Origin: Pasteurella dagmatis
Lineage (GTDB): Bacteria; Pseudomonadota; Gammaproteobacteria; Enterobacterales; Pasteurellaceae
Assembly: GCF_900186835.1 (NCBI RefSeq)
Contig: NZ_LT906448.1
Span: 620,001 to 684,000, forward strand
DNA length: 64,000 nt
Direction: 5' to 3'
The position numbers and the translations under genes are program-made. A model generated the notes under the pieces. That model was given only the letters and a program-made list of their open reading frames with translations. It made no database searches and was not told where the DNA came from. This document shows, piece after piece, positions 30,601 through 38,600 of this stretch (positions are counted from its first letter, which is position 1; the number at the start of each line of letters is the position of its first letter).

Positions 30601-33600
30601 GAATGGGGGAAATGGCTCAATTTCTGTATCAAATAAAGGTGTAAATGGGGCTGATGCGAATATTACTGTAAAACAAGGCCATCCTGATGTTGATGGGGCA
30701 GATGGTAGCCATAAAGCTAGAATTGTGTACACTCCTGTGAATGGACAACCAGAAGAAGTAGCAACTTTAAAAGATGGTTTGAAATTTATTGGTGATAAAG
30801 GCGGTGCACTTGTTAAACATTTAAATGACACAGTCACGATTAAAGGTAATTTGTCAGAGACTGCTGAAGTGACAGATAAGAACCTCCGTGTCGATAATGA
30901 CAATGGTAGTTTGATTTTGAAAATGGCAACGTCATTACAGGAATTAAAAGAGGCAACATTTGGTAAAGATACTGATAAATCAGTTCTTAATAAAGATGGT
31001 TTAACTATCACAAATGGTAATGACACCAATAAAACTGTGAGTTTAACAGATACAGGGTTAAATAATGGTGGTAATCAAATCAAAAATGTAAGCAGTGGTT
31101 TAAGTAATGGTAAAACATTATCTACCTTACAAGATGGTGATGAGGACCTAAAAAATGCTGCAAATATTAGTGATTTGAAAAACGCTGTTAATGATCTTAC
31201 TAAAGCAGGCACTTTAGGTGGCTTCGGTTTATCAGATCAAAATGGTGATGAAGTTAAAGAGGATTTAGGTAAGTCTATTAAAGTTAAAGGTGATGAAAGT
31301 ATTGTAACGAAAGTTAATACTGCAGAAAAATCACTTGAAATCAGCTTGAATAATAAAATTACTGTGGGTGATGCCACAAATCCTGGTTCTGTCACAATTA
31401 AAGGTAATAATGACAAAGATGCTATCGCATTAAATGGCCAAGATGGAACAATTAAACTAAAAGATGCTAACGGTGGTGATCGAGTATCTCTAAATGGTAA
31501 TGATGGTTCTATTGGTTTAACTGGCAAAGATGGTGTAAATGGTACTTTAACTTTTGCAAAAGGGGATTCTCATATTGATGGCACAGTCGGTACAAAAGAA
31601 ACAACACGCATCAGTTATACACCAAATGGCAGTACGACCCCTGAATTTGTTGCAACATTAAATGACGGCCTAAAATTTGGTGCGAATACAGGGCCAGTAC
31701 GTAATGCTAAATTAAATAGCCAAATTGATGTTAAAGGTGCAGAAACAAATACAGAATGGGCGAAATTTGATGCGGGTAAAAATATTATGACTAGCATCAA
31801 TGGTGGGACTATTACTGTAGGATTGGCAAAAGCATTGACTGATTTAGAAAGTGTTACTTTTAACAAGGATAAAAACGGTGGAACACCAACAGCTACAACT
31901 AAAATTGACAGTAATGGTTTAACTATTACGCCTACTGGTAATAATGTGCCAGATAAAACAGTCAGTTTGACAGATAAAGGTTTAAATAATGGTGGAAACA
32001 CAATTACTAATATTGCAAGTGGCTTAACTAAAGCTGATGGCTCTAAGAGTGAATTAAAAGATGCTACTGGTGATGTATTGAATAATGCCGCCAATATTGG
32101 AGACTTAAAGTCTGCATTAACCAATCTAACTGACAATGGTTTCGGTCTAAAAGATCAGGATGGTAAGGAGTTTAAACACAAACTTGGGGAAACAGCTCAA
32201 ATTAAAGGTGACGGTAGTGTTGTAACTAAAGTTGTGACTAATGATGATAGTTCAAAAGCATTACAAATCGGTTTAAATAAAGACATCACTGTGGGTAATG
32301 CGAAAGATCCTGGTTCAGTAACAGTTAAAGGTTCCAATGATAAAGATTCTATCAAACTGGATGGTACAGCAGGAAAAATTACAGTTAAGAAAGATGATGG
32401 TAAAGATGCCGTTTCTTTAAATAAAGATGGCACAATTGGTATTGATGGAGCTGATGGAGCAAGTGCTTCTCTAACCATGAAAAAAGGACCTGCTGATTTA
32501 GAAGGTAAAAACGCCAATGAGCAAAACCCTCGTTTAAGTTACACGCCTAATGGTAGTAAGACTCCGGAGTTCGTTGCAACATTAAATGACGGCCTAAAAT
32601 TTGGTGCGAATACAGGTACAGTACGTAATGCTAAGTTAAATAGCCAGATTGATGTTAAAGGTGATGTGAAGAATACAGACTGGAATAAATTTGATGCGGG
32701 TAAAAATATTATGACCAACATCAATGATGGTACTATTACAGTCGGATTAGCAAAAGCACTAACTGATCTAGAGAGTATTACTTTTAATAAAAATACTAAT
32801 GGGAATCCAACAGCCACAGCTAAAATTGATAGTAATGGTTTAACTATTACGCCTAATGGTAATAATGTGCTAGATAAAACTGTTAGTTTGACAGATAAAG
32901 GTTTAAATAACGGCGGAAACAAAATTACTAATATTGCAGCAGGAGATGTTTCTGAAAATAGTAAAGATGCAGTAAACGGCTCACAACTTTATGAAGTTAA
33001 AGAAACTGCAAATGCGGGTTGGAATTTATCTGTAAATGAAGATAAAGCGAATAACTCTAGTAATGTTAAACCAAAACAAACAGTTGAGTTAAATAATTCA
33101 GATGGAAATATAGTTATTACTAAAACAGAAGATAATGGGAAACATAAAGTTGATTTCAAACTTGGTGATACGTTGACCGTAGGTCCTAAAGATGCAACAG
33201 GTAAACCAACAGAAGGTGCAGTGGTTATCGGTAAAGATGGTCGTGATGGTAAAAATAATGAAAATACTATTGCACTTGTTGGAAAAGATGGTAAGGATGC
33301 TGTTTCTATTAAAGGAAAAGATGGTGTTGGTACAATCGGTTTAACTGGTGCTGCTGGTAATGATGGCACAAATACCTCTGCTGAACTTTCAATTGCTGAA
33401 GGTGAGAAGGGATTAGAGAATAATGACAGAGGCGATAAAAAGACTCGTATTGTTTATAAAAGTCCAACAGGAGACAAAGAAGAAGTTGCAACACTTAATG
33501 ATGGTTTAATGTTTGCAGGTAATGATGAGAAATTAATTAATCGTAAGTTAAATACGAGATTGAATATTTTAGGGGGTATTGTTGATAAAGAAACTCTTAA

Positions 33601-35494
33601 AATGGATTCAACATCAGTTTCCTCAAATAACTTAGGTGTTCGTTGGAAGTCAGATGATAGCCTTGAAATAGTAATGAAAGAGCGTCCAACTTTCTCTGGT
33701 TTAGTGTTGAATGGAAAAGATGGACAACCTGCTAAGATCGATTTTAAAGATGCAAATGGTACTCAAGGAATGTCAATTTCTGGTTCAAATGGTAAGAATG
33801 GAGATCCTTCATTAGTCATTAAAAATAAAGACGGCCAAGACGGTGTTACCTTCACTAACGATGGAAGAATCACTAACGTTGCTGATGGTAAAGAGGGTAA
33901 AGATGCTGTTAATATGAGTCAACTTAACAAAGTGAAGGATGATCTTGTTAATAAAGGATTTGCACTTAAGGCTGAAGATAATGGTATTGTTAATAAACCT
34001 TTAGGTGAAGCGATTGAAGTAGTGGGCGCTGACTCGAATATTTCAACTAAAGTTGCAGATGGTAAAGTTAAGATTGAATTAGCGAAAAAACTCGATTTAG
34101 GTGATGCCGGTAGTGTAAAAATGGGAGACACTACAGTAAATAATGAGGGCGTTAAAGTTGGCGATAAAGTTAAACTAACTAAAGATGGCTTAAAAGTTGG
34201 CGATAAAGTCAATATTACGGAATCTGGTGTTAAGGTCGGTGATGTAAATATTACTGATGCCGGAATTGATGCAGGAAGTAAGAAAGTCACTAATGTAGCT
34301 GATGGTGATATCAGTGCAAATAGTAAGGACGCTGTAAACGGTAGCCAGTTATTTAAAGAAGCAGCTAAAGCTAAAACTGAAGTTGAAGCTGGTGAAAATA
34401 TTGTAGTTACACCTAGAGACGGTGATAATGGTCAAAAAATTTACACTGTAGCAACCAAAAAAGATGTATCATTTGATAATGTTAAAGTTGGTGATATTGC
34501 TATTAATAAAGACAGCGGCATTAATGCGGGTGATAAGAAAATCACGAATGTTGCTAATGGCGAAATTGGTAAAGGAAGCAAAGATGCTGTAAATGGTGAT
34601 CAATTATTTACTGAAGCAGCTAAAGCGAAAAGTGAAGTTAAAGCAGGTACGAATGTTGCTAGTGTGACTACTGGAACGGGCGACAAAGGCCAAACAATTT
34701 ATACAGTGAATGCGGATGGTGCAAGTGTCTCAGCTGGCTCTGATAAAGTGACTGTCACAAAAGGTACTAAAGATACTAATAATGTCACAGATTACAAAGT
34801 TGATCTTGCTCAAGCTACGAAAGATGATATCGCTAAAGGTGTTGATGCTAAAGCTCAAGTTGATAAAGGGATTAATTTTGCAGGTGATGATGGTAAATCA
34901 ACTAATTATAAACTTGGCGATACCGTTACGATTTCAGGAGATAGTAACTTAACCACTGAAACCACTGATAAAGGTGTGACAGTGAAATTGAATAAAGATA
35001 TTAATCTGAACTCTGTGTCAGCCAATACCTTTAAAGCTGGTGGAGTGACAATTTCGGCAGATAGCGGTATCAATGCTGGTGGTAAACAAATTACCCATGT
35101 AGCAAGTGGCTTAGTGGATAAAAATGGCAATAAAATCCATATTCGCAATGCGGCGGGTGATACTCTAAACAATGCTGTAAATGTAGGTGATTTGAAAACA
35201 GTTGCTGGCGATATTTACAATAATATTGATACAACAAATAAACGGGTAGATAAACTTGATAAACGTGTTCGTGGTATTGGCGCAAACTCTGCGGCGGCAG
35301 CATCACTTCCACAAGTTTATATTCCAGGCAAATCAATGGTTGCAGCATCCGCCGGTGGCTATGGTGGTGAAGCAGCAGTTGCATTAGGTTACTCACGAGC
35401 AAGTGATAACGGTAAAGTTATATTGAAACTTACGGGTACAGCAAATAGTGCGGGGCATTACTCGGGAGGTGTAGGTGTTGGTTACCAATGGTAA
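24680..35494 (+). CDS. Giant trimeric autotransporter adhesin (YadA/Hia-like)
   Basis: A 3604-residue surface adhesin of the type Vc secretion family, expected to form a trimeric fibre on the outer membrane. Domains in order: an extended signal peptide (ESPR; MNKVYKVIWNHSLNTFVVVSE) cleaved near residue 62; YadA-type head repeats, with an exact 14-residue period in residues about 312-479; a neck (NVGAGRISS...DAINGSQL); a 14-residue-repeat coiled coil; about seven repeated stalk modules of 266-306 residues with Trp/Phe-start motifs (GW or GF) and collagen-like GKDG triplets; several DAVNGSQL necks; and a C-terminal YadA anchor ending GVGVGYQW. The frame is uninterrupted. Only one uptake signal (26830-26838) was found in 10.8 kb. 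The nearest named relatives are Hia and Hsf of H. influenzae; receptor unknown. Confidence 0.93.
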   Translation: MNKVYKVIWNHSLNTFVVVSELARGYVKSSSSSNSSTSKLSKVFKLNLLGLLLAISLPSQAYIAIDSVENGRIGFASADARPQNPAVDGGTYPLDYKNPGNKSYDNKDISIGGNNYSPRTSSGIAIGKYSSAIASRADRRSNGIAIGDYSKATGGLSMALGSFSLAGNVGSIALGTASRADGFNALSMMRQSAAIGDYSTAIGSVSWANGTASFALGASATAFGDQSIAIGSVSPTTSASASNSKKTKYDGLNRTQTNGNNSIAMGSAARTNGENSFAIGSGAETGEFIEKRDTYLEDMVREADVNKKAKGAMAFGVNAKAKEAKAIAFGEEAKALKENSMAFGAQANASEQNAIAFGALANATNSSAMAFGSKANALKQNAMAFGANAQATQQNAMAFGTNAKATVTKAIAIGFNTNATQNNAVAIGSETNATQSNTTAIGTTAKASQANSTALGFGAQATHENSVALGANSKTDNAVATANSQINGVNHQFAGNNPIGTVSIGDTNKERTITNVGAGRISSTSTDAINGSQLHAVITEVNKGWNITTAAAGGEVSGNNNPAKVKLGDTVTVTAGKNIKITQADKNITVATKDNVTFKKVDAETLNVTGDTTVKNLTATGDTKVKNFTVDPSSNINMGNNRIMNVGDPTEATDAVNKKYVDNVEFNYKGDSGTGKNKLSTQTAFKGTANEIVTAATNGSVTFSLAKEVKDSLVLAKSAVQNFTVGVGSTASSISIDKTNKHFDIVGGSNYVTTTITDRKVKIDLSDNIKNVINDVTNNLITVTGGATQANSFKISNGGSVKVISNPNDATNIITVGADTNQKAITVGVNSESLNTFITNNPQVQANKNKIAALEPKVESNTNRINALEPRVQNTEKEITALKPQVTNNKNEIDALKPQVTNNKNEIDALKPQVETNKQDIADLKPQVESNKAEIDTLKPKVDKNTADIAAGWELQANGTKIKDVNPNDRIANFTQGQNIEISVENNSIKVSTSLTPKFTNATFGDNSDKTVIDKDGITITNNGKSPVKLNDNGLDNGGNKIQNLANGTSPNDAVNMSQLDAVNATANSGWKLQVNKEPDSESKVTPNATVSLNNDDGNIQITKTKNDNNVTFALNTTLTLGKNGADQTGKDGSLTVTGKDGSSVVLNGKDGSIGLTGTAGANGLKPQTTIKVTKGQPDVNNTGNKTRITYTNGNNDNVEEVATLHDGLKFQGDDKSPIAKQLNQTLDIVGGAQGPVSDNNIAVRTSTDKTKLEIKLAKSLTNLTSIEVGSGNDKTNIDKDGIRIINADPTKNVSLTDTGLNNGGHKIENIANGTNSGDAVNFSQLDAVSKVANAGWVLFTNNQDNTKSVIKPNATVSLNNNDGNIHITKTKDDGNVTFALNHNITLGKAGNGNDNHDGALTVQGKNGSSVVLNGSDGSISLTGTPGTPNTKIKVGSGAGGVEDTNSIHKNRITYTNGNNNEETVATLNDGLKFKGDDTTVINKKLNQQLEIVGGAENSKLSDRNIGVNSNNGKLEIKLSKELNELTSTTFGSGADKTFINKDGITIHATAPNKNVSLTESGLNNGNNQITNVASGLGKGKTLSTLQVNDGDLTNAANIGDLKNAIDNITKSTADGGFGFIDSDNNAVKQDLGTTIKVQAKDGISAKVVNTNDGKKALEFGLNSTVSIGNNAEPGQITIKGENGQDGITLNGKDGTIGLKGKNGVSANITVGNGPNTLDSQTNNTTPRISYTNGSKTEYVATTSDGLIFGANTGVDHKAKLNTKIEIKGASTNQNWDAFDSGTNLMTKVDTDNHLITIALSKNLKDLVSATFSNGVNPTVKSELTGHGLTITPTVQGKSPVKLTDSGLDNGDNQITNVKSGLNGVNLNDAQGNTLKNAVNVEDLKNAINNTVGQSGWNLKVNGGTSVKVGHDNTVEFINGDNINITNNDKNITIATSKNLSVDTLKAGKKGENGQQGVDGNVTAEGKNGSSVILNGGNGSISVSNKGVNGADANITVKQGHPDVDGADGSHKARIVYTPVNGQPEEVATLKDGLKFIGDKGGALVKHLNDTVTIKGNLSETAEVTDKNLRVDNDNGSLILKMATSLQELKEATFGKDTDKSVLNKDGLTITNGNDTNKTVSLTDTGLNNGGNQIKNVSSGLSNGKTLSTLQDGDEDLKNAANISDLKNAVNDLTKAGTLGGFGLSDQNGDEVKEDLGKSIKVKGDESIVTKVNTAEKSLEISLNNKITVGDATNPGSVTIKGNNDKDAIALNGQDGTIKLKDANGGDRVSLNGNDGSIGLTGKDGVNGTLTFAKGDSHIDGTVGTKETTRISYTPNGSTTPEFVATLNDGLKFGANTGPVRNAKLNSQIDVKGAETNTEWAKFDAGKNIMTSINGGTITVGLAKALTDLESVTFNKDKNGGTPTATTKIDSNGLTITPTGNNVPDKTVSLTDKGLNNGGNTITNIASGLTKADGSKSELKDATGDVLNNAANIGDLKSALTNLTDNGFGLKDQDGKEFKHKLGETAQIKGDGSVVTKVVTNDDSSKALQIGLNKDITVGNAKDPGSVTVKGSNDKDSIKLDGTAGKITVKKDDGKDAVSLNKDGTIGIDGADGASASLTMKKGPADLEGKNANEQNPRLSYTPNGSKTPEFVATLNDGLKFGANTGTVRNAKLNSQIDVKGDVKNTDWNKFDAGKNIMTNINDGTITVGLAKALTDLESITFNKNTNGNPTATAKIDSNGLTITPNGNNVLDKTVSLTDKGLNNGGNKITNIAAGDVSENSKDAVNGSQLYEVKETANAGWNLSVNEDKANNSSNVKPKQTVELNNSDGNIVITKTEDNGKHKVDFKLGDTLTVGPKDATGKPTEGAVVIGKDGRDGKNNENTIALVGKDGKDAVSIKGKDGVGTIGLTGAAGNDGTNTSAELSIAEGEKGLENNDRGDKKTRIVYKSPTGDKEEVATLNDGLMFAGNDEKLINRKLNTRLNILGGIVDKETLKMDSTSVSSNNLGVRWKSDDSLEIVMKERPTFSGLVLNGKDGQPAKIDFKDANGTQGMSISGSNGKNGDPSLVIKNKDGQDGVTFTNDGRITNVADGKEGKDAVNMSQLNKVKDDLVNKGFALKAEDNGIVNKPLGEAIEVVGADSNISTKVADGKVKIELAKKLDLGDAGSVKMGDTTVNNEGVKVGDKVKLTKDGLKVGDKVNITESGVKVGDVNITDAGIDAGSKKVTNVADGDISANSKDAVNGSQLFKEAAKAKTEVEAGENIVVTPRDGDNGQKIYTVATKKDVSFDNVKVGDIAINKDSGINAGDKKITNVANGEIGKGSKDAVNGDQLFTEAAKAKSEVKAGTNVASVTTGTGDKGQTIYTVNADGASVSAGSDKVTVTKGTKDTNNVTDYKVDLAQATKDDIAKGVDAKAQVDKGINFAGDDGKSTNYKLGDTVTISGDSNLTTETTDKGVTVKLNKDINLNSVSANTFKAGGVTISADSGINAGGKQITHVASGLVDKNGNKIHIRNAAGDTLNNAVNVGDLKTVAGDIYNNIDTTNKRVDKLDKRVRGIGANSAAAASLPQVYIPGKSMVAASAGGYGGEAAVALGYSRASDNGKVILKLTGTANSAGHYSGGVGVGYQW
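25613..26116 (+). repeat. YadA-type head repeats, twelve copies of 42 bases (14 residues)
   Basis: Twelve consecutive 14-residue units, each with the pattern A-x-A-F/I-G-x-x-A-x-A-x-x-x-N (for example AMAFGVNAKAKEAK, AIAFGALANATNSS). They form the left-handed beta-roll head typical of YadA. The copies have diverged at DNA level, so they are not simple tandem repeats. Confidence 0.85.
27218..27511 (+). repeat. Seven 42-base repeats encoding a 14-residue coiled coil with N@d layers
   Basis: Seven units of pattern N-x-x-x-I-x-x-L-x-P-x-V-x-x (for example NKNEIDALKPQVTN twice in a row). Hydrophobic residues fall on a-d-a positions and Asn on the next d position, as in VxxNT motifs known to bind anions in the core of trimeric coils. 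The proline lies on the outer f position of every unit. Confidence 0.8.
31649..31692 (+). repeat. 44-base exact repeat, copy 1 (adhesin stalk)
   Basis: Identical to 32573-32616 over 44 bases and encodes the same residues (VATLNDGLKFGANTG). The copies are 924 bases apart in neighbouring stalk modules, so recombination between them would delete or duplicate one in-frame module. Confidence 0.9.
32573..32616 (+). repeat. 44-base exact repeat, copy 2 (adhesin stalk)
   Basis: Second copy of the exact repeat described at 31649-31692; the offset of 924 bases is a multiple of three. Confidence 0.9.
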
Positions 35495-35526
35495 TGCACT
35501 GAGATCAGGTAATAAATGAGTGAATG

Positions 35527-35559
35527 AAAAAGTAGAAGGCATTATCCTTCTACTTTTTT
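35527..35559 (+). terminator. Terminator after the adhesin gene
   Basis: A 13-bp perfect stem (35527-35539 with 35546-35558, core AGTAGAAGG) with a 6-base loop and a T-rich 3' arm, 32 bases after the stop. Confidence 0.88.
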
Positions 35560-35577
35560 ATATTCAAAATAAGATAA

Positions 35578-35621
35578 AAAAGCACCGCACTTTAGATAGT
35601 AAAATAGAATGCGGTGCTTTT
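35578..35621 (-). terminator. Terminator after the TIR-STAND gene
   Basis: A 12-bp stem (AAAAGCACCGCA at 35578-35589, TGCGGTGCTTTT at 35610-35621) with a 20-base loop. An uptake signal (35584-35592) overlaps the left arm. On the minus strand it is followed by T residues and lies 30 bases past the stop of the TIR gene. Confidence 0.7.
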
Positions 35622-35651
35622 ATCTATTTTTTATGGCTTAATCTTATACCG

Positions 35652-38600
35652 TTATTTCAGCTTAGCACGTAATTTTTGGTATTCATCGTGGTGGAATAAC
35701 ATATTTTCGTTATCTTGTAAGTCTTGATAAACTGCACTTAATTTTTGGTGTAAATAAGCAGTGTTTTCAAATAAACTTGTATTTTCAGGTTGTTCTTTCA
35801 AAAGCATTTCTGAAAAATATAGCGCTTGCTGATAATAATATAAGGCTTGGCTATAATTTTGTTGTATTTTTGCGACATCACCTAAAAGTTCATAGGAAAT
35901 TGCCATATCTTGTTGGCTTACTCGGTTATTCATATTTTTGAGGTATAGCTTATAGCGAATAGAAAAGCTAGTTTGAAAATGCTCTAATGCTTTCGCATAA
36001 TTTTTCTTGCCTTGCTCAACCAAGCCTAACTTATTATGTGCAATACTAAAAATGCGTTGTATTTGTCTATTTTTAGAGGATTGCTTTGCCAGTTTTTGGA
36101 AAATATGAAATGCTTTATTATAGTATGTTTCCGCTTGTTTTAAGTCATTTTTCTCTATCGCAATATTACCTAATTTATCATAAGCAATGCCTAAGCTACG
36201 TTGGGCTTGTCGATTACTTGGTTGATTGTTGGCAAGCTGCTGAAAAATATCTAATGCAGCATGATAGTTTTTCAATGCTTGATCTGAATGTTTTTGCAGA
36301 CGATTAATGTTACCTATTTTTTCATAAGAAAAGCCGAGATTGCGTTGTAAGTTAGGATCATTGGGATCTTGCTCTGCCTGTTTTTTATCAATTTCAATAG
36401 CTTTTTGATAATAAAACAGGGCGTTTTCGTATTCATTTTGTGCGTATTTAACATCACCTAAACGTTCATAAGCGACACTAAGATCTTGCATCGCTTTTTG
36501 ATTTGTAGGATCACGTTTTACCCATTCTTTGCTTAGTTCAAAAGCCATTTGATAGTATGAGAGCGATTGTGAATATTGATGTTCTGCATACATCAAATTC
36601 CCTAAATTATGATATGAGATACTCAACTCTCGTAAAGTACCATCATCTTCTGGTTGAAGTTTCACTAAATGTTCATCGATTTCAAGAGATGCACGATAAT
36701 TATGTAATGCTGTTTGAGATTGATTGCGTAAATAATAAATATCCCCCAGTTTTTTATACGCAATACTTAAACTACGTTGTGCGATTCGATTTTCAGGATT
36801 GCGCTCAGACAACTGTTGACGAATATTAAAAGAGGACTGATAGTTCATTAATGCTTGTCGGAAATTTTGTTGCATTTCTGCTATATTACCTAATTTTTCA
36901 TACGCTACACTCAAATCTTGTTGCGCTTTTGGATCTTCAGGTGCTTGTTCCGCAAGAATTTTAAATTCTTTAAATGCACGTTGGTAATAACGTCCCGCCT
37001 TTTCTAAATCACCTAAACTCCAAGCGTAATTACCTTGATTAATATAGGCGGTGGCAACCTGACGAGATTCTTTTTGATTAGAATAATATTCTAAATTCTC
37101 TCTTAAATGTTCTATTTGCTCATAGATAGCTGTTTGTTTAGTGATTGGTACATATTGCTCTAAGACATCACGTAGATCAAAATTTAAAAAACGTACCGCA
37201 CTTCCAATTTCTTTTAAGAGTATTTTGGATTTTTCAAGTTCCATTTGATATTTGATTGTTTGTTGTTCAGCTTCCTGTTTTTTCTCAAAAGCAAACAGAC
37301 CTACAAATATAGATAAACTGAGTAGTGCGGAAGATAAAATTAAGCCAACTTTTGCGTGTTTCAAGGCGGTTGCTCTAGCTTGAGCTAACGCTTTAGCTTT
37401 ATTCAATTCATCTTCTTGTTCTTGTACTTCTTGAAGATAGCAACTCTGCAAATAATTTTGCTGTTCTTTGGAAATGTAATGTTTAAATTTTCCCTGTTGT
37501 AACTGTGTTGCCGCTTGTAAACGCCCTCCACGTAAGCGTAACCACTCAGGATGTTTCTTTGATTTGAGCCAAGCAGTAGTTTCTACTTGCAGCATCTCTA
37601 ATAGTGATAAATCTGCAATGTCTTCTTTTAACCAATCAGATAATAGATGCCATTGGCGCAAAATACTTTCATGAGCAAGCTCAATAGTAATAAAATGCTC
37701 TGATGATTCTCCATTTGCAATGAGATTTTTTTCTTCTTCAGATAGTTGAGTGCAATAGTCTTTTGTTAACAATCGACTTTCTACCAGAGAATCAATTAAA
37801 GGGCGAGCATCTTCAGGTATATCACGATAATGTGCAATTTTTCGATGTGGGCTATGAGTTTTTAGATCAATACTTGCCAGATAAGGAATAAAAGCTCGGC
37901 GTAATAATTGCATACAAGCAGTATGATCCTGTGGGATGCGAGGATCTTGTTGTGCTTTGCGAAGTGCCTCATCAATTGCAATATTCACCGCACCCTGTAA
38001 GCCTCCTAAACCAGAGTGTTGTTGAGTCGAGTCATCTTGAAAAGTCAGATATTCTTTCAGCTCTAATTTACCATTATAACCATAATCAAGATATAAACGC
38101 TCTAAGGTAAATGCTAATAAAGGTAAAGCATCTTTTCCTCCATCTTGTTCAAGATCTTTGAGTAATTGATCGGTAAGTTGTGGATCTATACATAATGGTT
38201 TTTGTGTTTTAGCCAATAGCTTTGCAGGGCCTTCAATGATCTGTTGATAAGCACCTTTAGCAATACGAGGTAAAGAGAAGGGGTATTGATGAATACCTTC
38301 TAATTTTTTTGCTGCTTGTAGCAATGAATAAGCATCTGTTCTAATAGTAGAAAGTACCATAAGATCGATTTCATTACTGAGAATAAGATCCGCAATCAAT
38401 AGTAAAAATGGATTTGCCTCTTTATTATTTTCAGTAAAGAGTTCTTCAGCCTGATCCAGAGGTAAAATTAAGGTGGCTGGTTGCAGTTTTTTACTATTAT
38501 TATTTAAAAAAGCAATAGAATTATTGGTTTTAATAATATGTTTTAAAAACAGTTTAAAGTTGGATACAGCTTCAGGATTTAATGTTACTTCTGTTATATC

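Larger units (their letters stand above)
27887..33895 (+). repeat. About seven large stalk modules in tandem (800-920 bases each)
   Basis: Module starts, marked by GW or GF, lie at 27887, 28685, 29528, 30365, 31220, 32138 and 33017. The spacings are 266, 281, 279, 285, 306 and 293 codons. Each module contains a charged strand, a KDG/GSSVVLNG triplet region, a xRIxYTNG strand, a DGLKF segment, a VGGAE-like turn and a KTVSLTxxGLNNGG neck. The copies are diverged except for local exact blocks. Confidence 0.7.

Noticed and set aside
25354-35402. Long antisense frames inside the adhesin gene
   Set aside because: They mirror the biased codons of the repeat-rich sense frame and show no known protein features.
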